A DNA stretch of 64,000 bases from CAZBSE01 sp964610385 (GTDB lineage: Bacteria > Actinomycetota > Humimicrobiia > Humimicrobiales > Humimicrobiaceae), in assembly GCA_964610385.1 (NCBI GenBank), contig CAZSXW010000004.1, positions 124,001 through 188,000 on the forward strand, given 5' to 3'. The notes below the pieces were generated by a model that was not told the DNA's origin, made no database searches, and saw only the letters and a program-made list of their open reading frames with translations. Of the stretch, positions 1 through 9,646 are shown piece by piece. How positions within the stretch are numbered: position 1 is the stretch's first letter; every line of letters starts with the position of its first letter. The position numbers were made by a program, and so were the translations under genes.

Positions 1-1
1 C

Positions 2-205
2 AGTGATATAAAGGTACCCGTTTTGTATGTTCAGGCAAGAAATGACCCCTGGACGGAGCTTTCGGATATACAGAGCTTTTATGATAACACTCCGGAACCT
101 AAAGAATTTTACTGGATAGAGGATACCAAACACCGCTTTGAGAGCTATAGTTATTTTCAGGACAGACCTGAAATAATTTTAAAATGGCTGGAAAGATGGA
201 TGTAG
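2..205 (+). CDS. Alpha/beta hydrolase, C-terminal end only
   Basis: The reading frame is open from base 2, so the gene begins before the window and only about 67 C-terminal residues are visible. The end has the layout of the last strand and catalytic-His region of dienelactone-hydrolase-like alpha/beta hydrolases: a strand reading VPVLYVQARND, then PEPKEFYWI, then a KHRF motif whose His would complete the catalytic triad, and a closing helix. A TTG at 23 could be read as a start, but homologous-looking sequence continues upstream of it, so this is a truncated view and not a small gene. Substrate unknown. It lies on the same strand as the genes that follow, with a 118-bp gap in which I see nothing clear. 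Confidence 0.6.
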   Translation, partial: SDIKVPVLYVQARNDPWTELSDIQSFYDNTPEPKEFYWIEDTKHRFESYSYFQDRPEIILKWLERWM

Positions 206-323
206 AATGCTGTTTACTTTTATTTTAATGAGAACTATTATGAATGCAAATGAATTGACTCCTTTAAGATCGATGGAATTATTGCATTGATAAAAGGTTT
301 AGAGCTGCAGGATGACGATTTAG

Positions 324-1092
324 ATGTTTAAATTGGTTTTATTAAGACACGGTGAAAGTATCTGGAATAGAGAAAACCTTTTTACCGGCTGGACTGATAT
401 AGATTTATCTTCCAGAGGAATAAAACATGCAGAAGAAGCCGGGAGGATTCTTAAAGAAGAAGGATTTACTTTTGATATTTCCTTTACTTTATTACTAAAA
501 AGATCCATAAGATCTCTCTGGATAACGCTCGACATACTTGATCTGATGTGGATACCGGTTAAAAAATCATGGAGATTAAATGAAAGGTTTTATGGTGCCC
601 TGCAGGGTTTAAATAAGTCAGAGACAACTAAAAAATATGGAGAGACTCAGGTCCTTAAGTGGAGAAGAAGTTATGAAACACGCCCTCCCGAAGTTGATAT
701 ACACGACAGTAGATATCCGGGCCGTGATTTAAAATATTCAAATCTAAAACAAAAAGAACTGCCTACTTCGGAATCTCTAAAAGATGTTGTCGATCGGATT
801 CTCCCGTATTGGTACGAGACTATTGTCCCCATCATTAAATCCAGGAAAGAAGGTGCTATCGGTAGGTCATGGGAACAGTATCAGGGCTCTTATAAAGCAA
901 TTTGATAATATAAGCAACAGTGAAATTGCAAGTGTTAATATTCCATTGGGAATACCTCTTGTCTATGAACTGGATAAAAAGTTAAAACCTTTGAATAAAC
1001 GCTATTTGGGCGAAGATAAAAAAGTAAAAGAAGCTATGGAGTTTATAGCCAATCAACATAAAATGAAAGAAGAAATAAAACATAATGTATGA
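324..1092 (+). pseudogene. gpmA: 2,3-bisphosphoglycerate-dependent phosphoglycerate mutase, frameshifted
   Basis: Interconverts 3- and 2-phosphoglycerate in glycolysis. The first segment (324-905 frame) carries the phospho-histidine motif RHGES (His9), the FTGWTD segment and the acid residue in NERFYGALQG (Glu87). The second segment (frame of 784-1092) carries the other active-site His in GHGNS and the family's C-terminal IPTGIP-like stretch (here IPLGIP). The reading frames switch at the CC at 841-842. Deleting one C gives I-K-S-G-K-K-V, the normal family sequence, and joins the two parts into a protein of about 255 residues, close to the family's usual 230-250. The rest is well conserved, so this is either a very recent mutation or an assembly error. 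The end overlaps the next gene by 8 bases, suggesting translational coupling. Confidence 0.85.
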
Positions 1093-2080
1093 TGTAATAA
1101 CAGTAGGTTCAAGCACTGTTGATGTGTTTGTGTATACTGACAGATCCGAATCCATATCCATAAGAACAAAAGATGATGTAGAAGGTTTCATTTCCTATCC
1201 CGTCGGGTCTAAGCTGCTTATAAATACTCTTTATTTTTTAACAGGTGGCGGAGGCACCAATTCTGCGGTTGCTCTTTCCCGGTTGGGCTTAAAAGTAGCA
1301 TATATAGGTAAAGTCGGAAAAGATGAAAACGGTTCTAAAATCATAAATGAGCTCAAGGACGAGAACATAGATTTCCTGGGTTCTATAAGCGAAGATCCAA
1401 AAGAGAAAACCGGCTATTCGGTTATTTTAGATAGTCTGGAAAAAAGAAGGACTATATTAACCTTTAAAGGCACCAATGATAATCTGGATTTTTCAGAAAT
1501 AGATAAGGAAAAGTTAAAAACCAAATGGTTTTATTTTTCAAGTATGCTAGATAAGTCATTCAGGACTTTGGAAAAACTGTCAGATTTTGCTTTTAAAAGT
1601 AATATAAAGATATGCTTTAATCCCAGCAACTATCTTTGCGAGAAAGGAAAGCAGTATCTTGGTAATATAATGAGGAATACCAGTATCCTCATATTAAATA
1701 GGGAAGAAGCCTCTCTTCTGGTAGGAAGAGGCGAGCCTTTTGAAACTGTAGAAGATTTAAGAAAACTGGGGCCTGAGATAGCAATAATAACTGATGGTGA
1801 AAATCCCATTTACGGTGCTGACAAAAAAGGTTCCTATTTTAAAATTTTTCCAAAGAACGTTAAAGTGGTCGAGGCTACAGGAGCGGGAGATAGCTTCGCT
1901 TCATCTTTCCTGGCCGGGATGGTAAAAACTGATGATATAATATTGTCAATGAAACTTGCTATTGTAAACTCTCATTCTGTATTGAAGCATAAAGGTGCCA
2001 AAAGAAAGCTGTTGACCTATGAGGAGGCATTAGAAGAAATAAATAAAAGTGATATAAAGATAGAATATTCACAGAGATGA
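1085..2080 (+). CDS. PfkB/ribokinase-family carbohydrate kinase
   Basis: ATP-dependent sugar or nucleoside kinase of the PfkB fold, 331 residues. Visible are the N-terminal GSSTVDVFV strand, the glycine-rich GGGGTNSAVALSRLG substrate-binding motif (PfkB signature 1) and, near the C terminus, the ATGAGDSF motif (signature 2) with the catalytic base at Asp269. The exact substrate cannot be read from sequence; ribose, fructose or adenosine are all possible. It starts inside the last codons of the phosphoglycerate mutase gene (8-bp overlap), so the two are probably one transcript and both feed central sugar metabolism. Confidence 0.85.
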   Translation: MYDVITVGSSTVDVFVYTDRSESISIRTKDDVEGFISYPVGSKLLINTLYFLTGGGGTNSAVALSRLGLKVAYIGKVGKDENGSKIINELKDENIDFLGSISEDPKEKTGYSVILDSLEKRRTILTFKGTNDNLDFSEIDKEKLKTKWFYFSSMLDKSFRTLEKLSDFAFKSNIKICFNPSNYLCEKGKQYLGNIMRNTSILILNREEASLLVGRGEPFETVEDLRKLGPEIAIITDGENPIYGADKKGSYFKIFPKNVKVVEATGAGDSFASSFLAGMVKTDDIILSMKLAIVNSHSVLKHKGAKRKLLTYEEALEEINKSDIKIEYSQR

Positions 2081-2183
2081 CAAAATGTGTGTACGGTAAA
2101 AACCTTGGATTTTTAAGTGATAATTTTAGCAGCGGAGTATTATAGCTGTAAGGAATCCGAAAATAATATTTATTTAGCAGGAT

Positions 2184-4649
2184 ATGGAAGAAAGCATAAT
2201 CGACACTAAAAAGGCAAAGGATATTAGTACTGCGGATTTATTTAAAAGACTTTCTTCAAGCAGTAAAGGGTTATCCGATAATGAGGCAAAAAAAAGGTTG
2301 GATCAATTTGGGCCAAATGAAATATCGGAGAAAAAGGCCAGCACATTAATAAAATTCCTCAAATATTTTTGGGGCCCTATTCCGTGGATGATAGAAATAG
2401 CATTGATACTTTCGGCTGTTCTCAGGCATTGGGATGATTTTGGAGTCATTTTTTTACTGCTGATGATTAATGCAGTTGTAAGATTCTCAGAAGAGCATCG
2501 TGCAGATAATGCCATAGAAATGTTAAAAAAAAGATTGGCTATTAGCGCCAGAGTGTTCCGAGACGGCAAATGGCGGGAGGTATCGGCGAGAGAGCTTGTA
2601 CCCGGGGATATAATAAGAGTCCGTTTGGGAGATATAATACCTGCTGATATAAAGCTTATTGAGGGTGATTATTTATCTGTAGATGAATCTGCGCTGACCG
2701 GTGAGTCATTGCCGGTGGAAAAAAACACATCAGATGTGGGATATTCAGGATCCATTATCCGGCAGGGTGAGATGGATGCATTGGTTATAAGCACCGGGAT
2801 GAATACATATTTCGGGAAAACAACTAAACTGGTAGAAGAGGCAAAAACCACAAGTCATTTCCAAAAAGCTGTCATAAAAATAGGTAATTACTTGATCATC
2901 ATCTCTATAGCATTGGTTATTATTATATTTATAGTGGAGTTATTGCGACACCAGAAAATCATTGAGACTCTTCAGTTCGGATTGGTTCTTATAATAGCTG
3001 CTATACCAGCTGCTCTTCCGGCAGTGTTATCGGTCACTATGGTAGTCGGAGCTACTGCTCTTGCCAGAAAGGATGCTATTGTCAGCAAGCTTCTTTCTAT
3101 AGAGGAGATGGCCGGGGCAGATATCTTGTGTTCCGATAAAACAGGGACTATTACCAAGAACGAACTCTCTGTAGAGGAAATCATACCTATTGGAGATTTT
3201 AGTAAAAATGAAGTGCTCCTTTACGGCAGTCTTGCGTCCAGGGAAGAGGACAAAGATCCAATAGATAACGCAATCATAACTAAGAGTAAGGATATAAAGG
3301 AAGTCAATGGATCGATCGGTGATTATAAAATCTTGGATTTTAGACCTTTTGATCCTGTAAAGAAGAGAACAGAGTCTGTCATAGAAGCTCCGCATAAAAA
3401 TAATTTTAAGGTATCAAAAGGAGCACCACAGGTGATTATGTCACTGGTAGGCAAGAATAAAAAACTGGCTAAAGATATTGATGATAAAGTGAATGATCTG
3501 GCAAAGGATGGATACCGCGCACTTGGTATTGTGAAAAGCGGTAAAAGCGGGAAATGGGAATTTGCCGGTCTTATAGGATTGTCGGATACCGCGCGAGAGG
3601 ATTCGGCGGATACGATAGAAAAAGCGCAGTCTATGGGTCTGAATGTCAAGATGCTTACAGGGGATCATACAGCTATTGCAAAGAAAATAGCAAAGGATGT
3701 CAATTTAAATACCAATATTGCGCCTGCATCATCATTAATAGATATGGAAGATAATAAGGCCGAAGAGATTATTGAAAGTTCCGATGGTTTCTCAGAAGTC
3801 TTTCCTGAACATAAGTATCGAATTGTGGAACTACTGCAAAAGAAAAATCATATTGTTGGAATGACCGGTGATGGAGTGAACGATGCCCCTGCATTGAAGA
3901 AGGCCGATATAGGGATTGCAGTCTCGGGAGCTACAGATGCCGCAAAATCAGCTGCAGATATAGTCTTTACCAAACCTGGCCTATCTGTAATCGTAGAGGC
4001 ATTGAAACAGAGCAGGAAAATATTTATGCGCATGAATAATTATGCGATCTACCGTATAGCTGAAACCATCAGAGTCCTGTTTTTTTTAGTTATAAGTATC
4101 TTGGCATTTAAATTCTATCCCTTGACCACTATCATGGTAGTTCTTATTGCGCTGCTTAATGACATACCTATAATGATGATCTCATACGATAATACAAAAC
4201 TTCTAAACCATCCTGTCCGCTGGAGAATGAGCAGTGTTCTAGAGGTCTCCACTATACTGGGAATTGTAGGAGTTATATCAAGTTTTGGATTCTTTTTAAT
4301 TATCAGAAATGTTTTTAACCTGGATTCTTCATCAGTTCAAACTCTTATTTTCCTTAAATTAATCGTTTCTGGGCACCTGACGATCTATCTTACCAGAACC
4401 GGCAAGAACTCTTTTTGGACCAGACCATTACCTTCACTTAGATTATTCCTTACTGCAGAATTTACCCAGATTGTTGCGACATTCTTTGCAGCATATGGAA
4501 TATTGATGACAGGAATCGGGTGGAAACTTGCAGGATTCGTGTGGGGCTATGCAATTATCATGTTTGTTGCTACAAATTATATAAAGGTATTTTATTACAA
4601 GATAAGGAATTATATAAAAGGAAGATCCCATAAATCTAAACAGGTATAA
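2184..4649 (+). CDS. Plasma-membrane proton-efflux P-type ATPase (type IIIA)
   Basis: Integral-membrane cation pump energised by ATP, 821 residues. Domains in order: N-terminal cation-ATPase domain, two membrane helices (about 55-105), actuator domain with the LTGES dephosphorylation loop (about 171-175), a third and fourth helix pair, phosphorylation site DKTGT with the aspartyl-phosphate at Asp318, nucleotide domain, hinge TGDGVNDAP (441-449), then a C-terminal membrane region of about six helices. The length, the lack of heavy-metal domains and the YAIYRIAETIRVLFF helix after the hinge match type IIIA H+-ATPases of plants, fungi and archaea such as Methanocaldococcus. Start at ATG 2184 follows a short AGCAGGA. 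It stands alone, about 100 bp after the kinase and convergent with the permease. Confidence 0.9.
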   Translation: MEESIIDTKKAKDISTADLFKRLSSSSKGLSDNEAKKRLDQFGPNEISEKKASTLIKFLKYFWGPIPWMIEIALILSAVLRHWDDFGVIFLLLMINAVVRFSEEHRADNAIEMLKKRLAISARVFRDGKWREVSARELVPGDIIRVRLGDIIPADIKLIEGDYLSVDESALTGESLPVEKNTSDVGYSGSIIRQGEMDALVISTGMNTYFGKTTKLVEEAKTTSHFQKAVIKIGNYLIIISIALVIIIFIVELLRHQKIIETLQFGLVLIIAAIPAALPAVLSVTMVVGATALARKDAIVSKLLSIEEMAGADILCSDKTGTITKNELSVEEIIPIGDFSKNEVLLYGSLASREEDKDPIDNAIITKSKDIKEVNGSIGDYKILDFRPFDPVKKRTESVIEAPHKNNFKVSKGAPQVIMSLVGKNKKLAKDIDDKVNDLAKDGYRALGIVKSGKSGKWEFAGLIGLSDTAREDSADTIEKAQSMGLNVKMLTGDHTAIAKKIAKDVNLNTNIAPASSLIDMEDNKAEEIIESSDGFSEVFPEHKYRIVELLQKKNHIVGMTGDGVNDAPALKKADIGIAVSGATDAAKSAADIVFTKPGLSVIVEALKQSRKIFMRMNNYAIYRIAETIRVLFFLVISILAFKFYPLTTIMVVLIALLNDIPIMMISYDNTKLLNHPVRWRMSSVLEVSTILGIVGVISSFGFFLIIRNVFNLDSSSVQTLIFLKLIVSGHLTIYLTRTGKNSFWTRPLPSLRLFLTAEFTQIVATFFAAYGILMTGIGWKLAGFVWGYAIIMFVATNYIKVFYYKIRNYIKGRSHKSKQV

Positions 4650-4692
4650 ATATATACTGCTTGTAAATCCAGGCTGATAATATAAGTATACT

Positions 4693-5991
4693 TTAAGTTC
4701 TTTTTGAGGACTTGATACTCCTTCTGGTAAGTCTTCTGTAGACAAACTCAATTATAAAAGATAGCCCGACCATAGAAGCAAAGACTATTAATTGCTTGGG
4801 ATCATTGATTGTTTGCTGGACCAGAAGGATTATTAATGCAGTAAAACAAATAACTGCGCCGATGATCGAGATCCATTTTTTTGATACTGTGTCTGATGAA
4901 AGTTTAGCATTGGATATATTGACAGCTGCAAAAATAAGTAAAAAACCGGAACTTCCCATAGTGGAGATACTTGTCAGGTCAAATAAATTAGCCACTAAAA
5001 GTGTGATACCGGAAGTAATGAGCAGGCCTTCAAGAGGGCGGTTCCATATCTTTTTTTCCAACTCCACAGGCAATTCACCGTCCTTGGCTATTGTATAACT
5101 GATCCTTGCTGATCCGTATAAAGTGGCATTTATGGCAGAACTTGTTGAGAGCAGCGCGGCAATAGTAATAAGTATGAACCCCGCATTACCTAGGAAAGGT
5201 TTTGCGGCTTCAGCAAGTGCATAATCCTTGCTGCCTATTATTTTATCGATAGCCAGATTTCCAACTGTAACCAGTGATACAAGAAAATACAGTATTATGA
5301 CAAATCCTACTGAAGAGTAATATGCAAGAGGCAGGTTCCTTTTGGGGTTTTTTATGTTTTCAGCAGTATTTGCTATAAGTTCAAAACCTTCATAAGCAAG
5401 GAATATAATCATACCACCGGCTATTAGTTGTACCGGACTGCTCCAGGCTGAAGGTTGTATTTGACTATAATTTATACTAAATAACCCTGCACCTATAAAT
5501 ATAAATAATATGATTATTTTCAGGACTACGATATATATTTCAGACCGGCCTACTGCCCTGCTTCCCATAAAATTCAAGATTGTAAATAAAACAATTATCA
5601 TGCTTATGAATATATGTCTCCATAGTAACTGTGCAGCCTGGGGGAAGAAGCTCGCAGCATAACTGCCGAAGGCATAAGCATATAATGAAAGCATCACTAT
5701 ATAACTCAGCCATAAAAGAATATTAAGACCTCCAGTTAATAATCCAGGACCGAATGCTTTATACAGGAATTCGACTGTACCGCCCCGGCTGGGGAATCTT
5801 AAGGATAATCTTGTGTATGAATAAGAAGTGACAAGGGCAATGATGCCTGCAAGAATAAAAGCAATTGGTGCCCCTCCTTTAGAAAATTGAACTGCCAGAC
5901 CCAGTACTGCAAAAATACCTCCGCCTACCATGCCACCTATTCCAATAGAAAGTGCCGACCAGTATCCTATTGTCTTTTTTATTTTACTCAT
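4693..5991 (-). CDS. APC-superfamily amino acid permease
   Basis: Secondary transporter of amino acids or related amines, 432 residues with roughly 12 hydrophobic helices. The first helix contains the family motif IGIGGMVGGGIF, which forms the unwound substrate-binding segment in APC transporters. A helix reading IIFLAYEGFELIANTAENIKNP matches the conserved helix 6-loop region. The C terminus is basic (RRLTRRSIKSSKRT), consistent with a cytoplasmic end. Substrate not predictable. It is convergent with the P-ATPase (43-bp gap) and its start abuts a truncated gene fragment on the other strand. Confidence 0.9.
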   Translation of the reverse strand: MSKIKKTIGYWSALSIGIGGMVGGGIFAVLGLAVQFSKGGAPIAFILAGIIALVTSYSYTRLSLRFPSRGGTVEFLYKAFGPGLLTGGLNILLWLSYIVMLSLYAYAFGSYAASFFPQAAQLLWRHIFISMIIVLFTILNFMGSRAVGRSEIYIVVLKIIILFIFIGAGLFSINYSQIQPSAWSSPVQLIAGGMIIFLAYEGFELIANTAENIKNPKRNLPLAYYSSVGFVIILYFLVSLVTVGNLAIDKIIGSKDYALAEAAKPFLGNAGFILITIAALLSTSSAINATLYGSARISYTIAKDGELPVELEKKIWNRPLEGLLITSGITLLVANLFDLTSISTMGSSGFLLIFAAVNISNAKLSSDTVSKKWISIIGAVICFTALIILLVQQTINDPKQLIVFASMVGLSFIIEFVYRRLTRRSIKSSKRT

Positions 5992-6352
5992 ATGTAATTA
6001 TATTATCATCTTTAATCTAATACTGGAATCGACAAGAGGAAGCAAAGGCTGGTACTATAAAGGTGAAAGTAAAGCATTGTTTGATCAGCAGCCGATCGGT
6101 CCAGGTTATATGGTCTGCTGTCTTGAAAAAGCATATAATGCAACGAAAGATGATATATATCTTGACTGGGCTGAAAAATGGTACAGGTGGTTTTTAGGCT
6201 GTAATATAAACAATATTTCTTTAATAGATAAAGATTTCGCATGTTATGACGCTTTGACTCCTTCAGGAGTTAATCTTAATCAAGGGGCTGAATCAGATGT
6301 ATATTTTTTAATGGCATTTCTTTCGGCTAAAAGATTAGGGATTATCAAATAA
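5992..6352 (+). pseudogene. C-terminal remnant of a glycan-related (alpha/alpha)6-barrel protein
   Basis: The frame reads a recognisable C-terminal domain: a GWYYKG segment, then KALFDQQPIGPGYMV, YLDWAEKWYRWFLG, CYDALTPSGVNLNQGAES and a closing helix. These are features of the helical barrel found at the end of a bacterial glycosyltransferase/glycosidase-like family, where the usual form is FDQQP...WFLGRND...GGCYDGL...GVNLNQGAEST. Upstream, the frame runs into the start of the oppositely oriented permease with no trace of the missing N-terminal part, and no Shine-Dalgarno sequence or natural start is seen. I read it as a leftover of a deletion or rearrangement at about position 6000-6020. Family assignment is from memory of the motif and is moderate. 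Confidence 0.5.
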
Positions 6353-6431
6353 CCCAAAAATAGGAGTTTAAAATTTAAATCTATTGATCAAATAAGCAGT
6401 TTTAGATCGGGACGTGAATATGAAAGTATAT

Positions 6432-7418
6432 CTATATCTTAATAAGTTTATAAGCTTCCTCTTCAATGGCTGCTACCTTTGATATAAGGTCAGAGATAGT
6501 TCTTTTGTCTCTTTTTATAGCCGCACTGCAGATTTCCATTATTAATTTTCCTGAACCAGCAAACAGGTCCGATGCTGATTTCCAGCTGTCTACTTTATAT
6601 TTTTCACCGAGCTTTTTAAGGACTTTTGTTTTCCAGAATCTCATGCCGTGGCTGTTTTCGAACGTTTCGGGAAGAAGTGGAGGAACGGTTGCATAGGTTG
6701 CCAAATGGTCAAAACATTTGTCATTATCCCAGCTGGATATTTCCCTTGAAAGCTTTTTCATTGCAGGTATACCCAGCATATTTACAGGAGGATTTAACAT
6801 TTTTTCCGCTCTTAGATTCAGTCCTTTTATAGCAGCATCTAATTCAGAGGGCAGCTTAGCCGGAATAGCAAATGTTCTTAGCGTGTTTTTCCTGCTCATA
6901 CCGGGTACGTTTACATTTAATGATTTTTCAAAATCCCCATAGGATATGTTCTGTATACCTTTATATGTACAATCATGTATATAGACTTCTTCTTTACTAT
7001 CATCGTATCCCACTACAAGTATATAATGAATCGGGATGTGCTGTTTTTCATATATGTCACTGTAATAATGAAGGTAATACATATCAAGAGCGCCTGCCAT
7101 GACCGGCCGGTTATTGTCGATAAATTCCTTCATTTTTGGAAAGGTGTTTTTGAATACCCTGTTTTTTATAAGTGTCTGCTTGAATCCTATTATATCCCCA
7201 AGGTCGGAGAGCAAGTATTTTGGGCAAGCTCCCCAGTAGACCATACAGGGAGGATCTGCAATTTTAAACTTAAAATATGCAAATTCTCCCATGCCGCCCA
7301 GTATCGGCAACAGGTAGTCCGAATATCTGGCTCCTTTCCATTCCAGTATGTCTTCCAGCCCGTTCACATAGCAGGTCGATTCACATACCCTGTGGGGTAG
7401 TTCAAGCAGTTTTTTCAT
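6432..7418 (-). CDS. BtrH N-terminal domain / DUF4872 protein
   Basis: A 328-residue cytosolic protein. The N-terminal half begins with a Cys near residue 12 in a CESTCYVNGLEDIL context and later has HYILVVGYDD and VYIHDCTY, the C39-peptidase-like pattern of the BtrH N-terminal family. BtrH itself, in butirosin synthesis, transfers an acyl chain from a carrier protein to the aminoglycoside. The C-terminal half (about 190-328) resembles the companion helical domain DUF4872. Together they suggest acyl transfer or peptidase-like thiol chemistry; the substrate is unknown. Its neighbours, an alpha/beta hydrolase, a condensation-like acyltransferase and a MATE exporter, make a small-molecule modification role plausible but unproven. 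Confidence 0.7.
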   Translation of the reverse strand: MKKLLELPHRVCESTCYVNGLEDILEWKGARYSDYLLPILGGMGEFAYFKFKIADPPCMVYWGACPKYLLSDLGDIIGFKQTLIKNRVFKNTFPKMKEFIDNNRPVMAGALDMYYLHYYSDIYEKQHIPIHYILVVGYDDSKEEVYIHDCTYKGIQNISYGDFEKSLNVNVPGMSRKNTLRTFAIPAKLPSELDAAIKGLNLRAEKMLNPPVNMLGIPAMKKLSREISSWDNDKCFDHLATYATVPPLLPETFENSHGMRFWKTKVLKKLGEKYKVDSWKSASDLFAGSGKLIMEICSAAIKRDKRTISDLISKVAAIEEEAYKLIKI

Positions 7419-7512
7419 AATTTCTTCACCTTTGATAAGTTTAATATTTTTCTTATTTTAAAAAAACATTTATTTTTTTCTTTTTTTATTAAATAATAAT
7501 CACATTATAGTA

Positions 7513-8322
7513 GTGACGAGAGGATTTACGATACTAACCAGTAATCAATTTGATCATAATAATATAAGACTTCACTATATGAAAGGGCCGGAAAGTGGTC
7601 CACCGGTAATTTTATTGCATGGACTTAGCGATTCCTGGAGGACGTATTTAAACTTTATTCCTTTTATCTCATCCTGTTACACAGTATACCTCCCTGATTT
7701 GAGAGGGCATGGCGAATCATATAGAGCTGATAGTTATAAAATATTAGATTATACATATGACATAGAATTGTTTTTAACGGAATTGTTCAATGAACCGGTA
7801 TCTCTTATCGGGCACTCACTAGGAGCGACCATTTCATTGGTAATAGCAGCCCGGCAGCCGGGAAAATGCAGGAGTATAAGCTTGATTGAACCTTTTATTT
7901 TCAAAGACAGGCTGGATAACAAGGAGATGCGTAAATATTTTAAGGGCTGTCTAAAGGCATGTGAAAGATACAGTAATATTGATTCGATGAGTAAAAATCT
8001 TAAGGAAACCGAGACACTTGCGAGAAAAAGAGCATCAGATTTATTAAAGCTGGATATAAAAACAATTAAAACAGTACTGGATAAAACTATATTTGATGGT
8101 TTTAATATGGATGATTATCTTTTAAAAATAGCATGCCCGGTACTGGTCATAAGAGGAAATCCCGATCTTGACGCTTTTATAACCGAGGAGAAAGCTGATT
8201 ATTTAAGGAAAACGATCGGCAATTGTGTTATGGAATATCTGGAAGACTCAAGCCATGTGGTTCATGTAGACCAGCCGTTTAAGGCAGTCCAGTATATTTT
8301 GGATTTTTTGGCTTCCGTATAG
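7513..8322 (+). CDS. Alpha/beta-fold hydrolase
   Basis: A 269-residue serine hydrolase with a complete triad by pattern: nucleophile Ser102 in GHSLG, Asp218 in the GNPDLDAF segment, and His248 in SSHVVHVDQP. The oxyanion-hole motif LLHGLSDSW follows the first core strand. There is no signal peptide, so it should act in the cytoplasm. The start is uncertain: GTG at 7513 lacks a clear Shine-Dalgarno sequence, but residues before the next ATG (7579) look like the normal first strand (NIRLHYMKGP), so the upstream start is preferred. It is divergent from the BtrH-like gene across a 94-bp AT-rich gap that would hold both promoters. Substrate unknown; an ester, lactone or haloalkane are all possible. 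Confidence 0.85.
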   Translation: MTRGFTILTSNQFDHNNIRLHYMKGPESGPPVILLHGLSDSWRTYLNFIPFISSCYTVYLPDLRGHGESYRADSYKILDYTYDIELFLTELFNEPVSLIGHSLGATISLVIAARQPGKCRSISLIEPFIFKDRLDNKEMRKYFKGCLKACERYSNIDSMSKNLKETETLARKRASDLLKLDIKTIKTVLDKTIFDGFNMDDYLLKIACPVLVIRGNPDLDAFITEEKADYLRKTIGNCVMEYLEDSSHVVHVDQPFKAVQYILDFLASV

Positions 8323-8359
8323 GATTATAACTTGAATCTGAAAGCTTTATCTTTATAAT

Positions 8360-9640
8360 TTATTTGAATATATCCCGGAAACTATCCAGTATTCTTTTTA
8401 CTATCCTGCTTCCTGCGGTGTGATCAAAACCATTTTTATCATATATACAGGTAAAAAACATTCTTCCCTGATGGGTGGTCAGGCCTATTACTCTTTCATT
8501 TCTTATGGCGCTGAAAATAGGTCCGTAAACTTCTTCGACCTCATATTTTCCATATTTTTTCTGCATCTGGATAACTCCTAAATTGGAAAATGAGAAATCA
8601 TAATTCATAGGCATACCATGCCTTTTTGAGAACATCGATTCCGGATCTTTGACACCTTTAAGCATATAGGTATTGAAAAAATAATATCCGATCAAAGGAT
8701 CGTATTTTTCCAGCTGCCCTTTTAATTTTTTATTTATATCTGATGCAATCTCCGGTATCGTTCTTTCAGGAGAACAGTTGATCTCCGCCGTAAGTATACC
8801 ATTAAAGAGGCCGAAATAATTCTTTGCTTCATCTATTAAAAAAGGCTTGAAACTTATAGGACTCTGCAGTACTCTCTTGAATCCTTCCTTTGGTCCGAAT
8901 TCATGGGCGAATGATTTTAAAAGGATAGCACCAAGTATTCCGTGTACTGAAATACTGTTCTCTTTTGCGAGGGATATTACTTTTTTTGTTTTATCTTCAT
9001 CAAAGGACCAGTTATGGATTACATAATCAGGTTTCGGGAAGGGTTCTTTTTTGACGGGTTTTTGCTCTGCATCATCTCTGTTTTTAATCCATTCGGGAAT
9101 TTCCTTTTTCTTTATTATTTCAAGGATGTACTTTTTGATAAGCTTGGTAAAGATAGGCGCTTCGGGGTAAGGATTTACGGGTTTATCCCTGTCTGCCAGG
9201 AATAATAACATATCGTGAAGAAAGACCACGGCAGACAATCCATCGCATATTGCATGATGGAAGATGACTACAATATCAGAGCCGGCTTTACCCTGTATTA
9301 AAAATACCCGTATCATCGGACCCTTAAAAATATTGAAGGATCTGCAGAGTTCTTCGGCTATAACAGCTTTCCAGTCTGTTTTGTTCCCGTCAAGCTCACG
9401 TAAGGGTATTTCAGGAACATCTTCAGCTGTTATATACTGTCTTATAAACTGGTCTTTATCCTTGGTCATTACCACTCTTACCCCTGCCAGGGGATGTTTC
9501 TGCTGTGTTTTTAACAAAGCTTGCTTGATCTCGGACTTCTTGATGCAGGGTTTTACTTTGACCCTGAAGGCAAAATGCATCAATGTATCATTACCCATAT
9601 AATACAATATTCTCTCGTATGCTATTGTCTCTCTTTTCAT
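8360..9640 (-). CDS. Condensation-domain-like acyltransferase
   Basis: A 426-residue protein of the chloramphenicol-acetyltransferase-like (BAHD / PapA5 / NRPS condensation) superfamily. The diagnostic HHxxxDG motif is present at residues 128-134 (HHAICDG), where the second His is the general base for acyl transfer. A later FSFSNLGV stretch resembles the DFGW-like structural motif region. It is not fused to adenylation or carrier domains, so it would act as a free-standing transferase on alcohols, amines or glycolipids, as alcohol acetyltransferases or PapA proteins do. It starts 6 bp after the MATE exporter stop on the same strand, so the two are almost certainly co-transcribed. Confidence 0.75.
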   Translation of the reverse strand: MKRETIAYERILYYMGNDTLMHFAFRVKVKPCIKKSEIKQALLKTQQKHPLAGVRVVMTKDKDQFIRQYITAEDVPEIPLRELDGNKTDWKAVIAEELCRSFNIFKGPMIRVFLIQGKAGSDIVVIFHHAICDGLSAVVFLHDMLLFLADRDKPVNPYPEAPIFTKLIKKYILEIIKKKEIPEWIKNRDDAEQKPVKKEPFPKPDYVIHNWSFDEDKTKKVISLAKENSISVHGILGAILLKSFAHEFGPKEGFKRVLQSPISFKPFLIDEAKNYFGLFNGILTAEINCSPERTIPEIASDINKKLKGQLEKYDPLIGYYFFNTYMLKGVKDPESMFSKRHGMPMNYDFSFSNLGVIQMQKKYGKYEVEEVYGPIFSAIRNERVIGLTTHQGRMFFTCIYDKNGFDHTAGSRIVKRILDSFRDIFK

Positions 9641-9646
9641 AATATG

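Noticed and set aside
324..1092. Two separate small genes in place of phosphoglycerate mutase
   Set aside because: Each half contains a different part of one conserved active site, and deleting a single C joins them.
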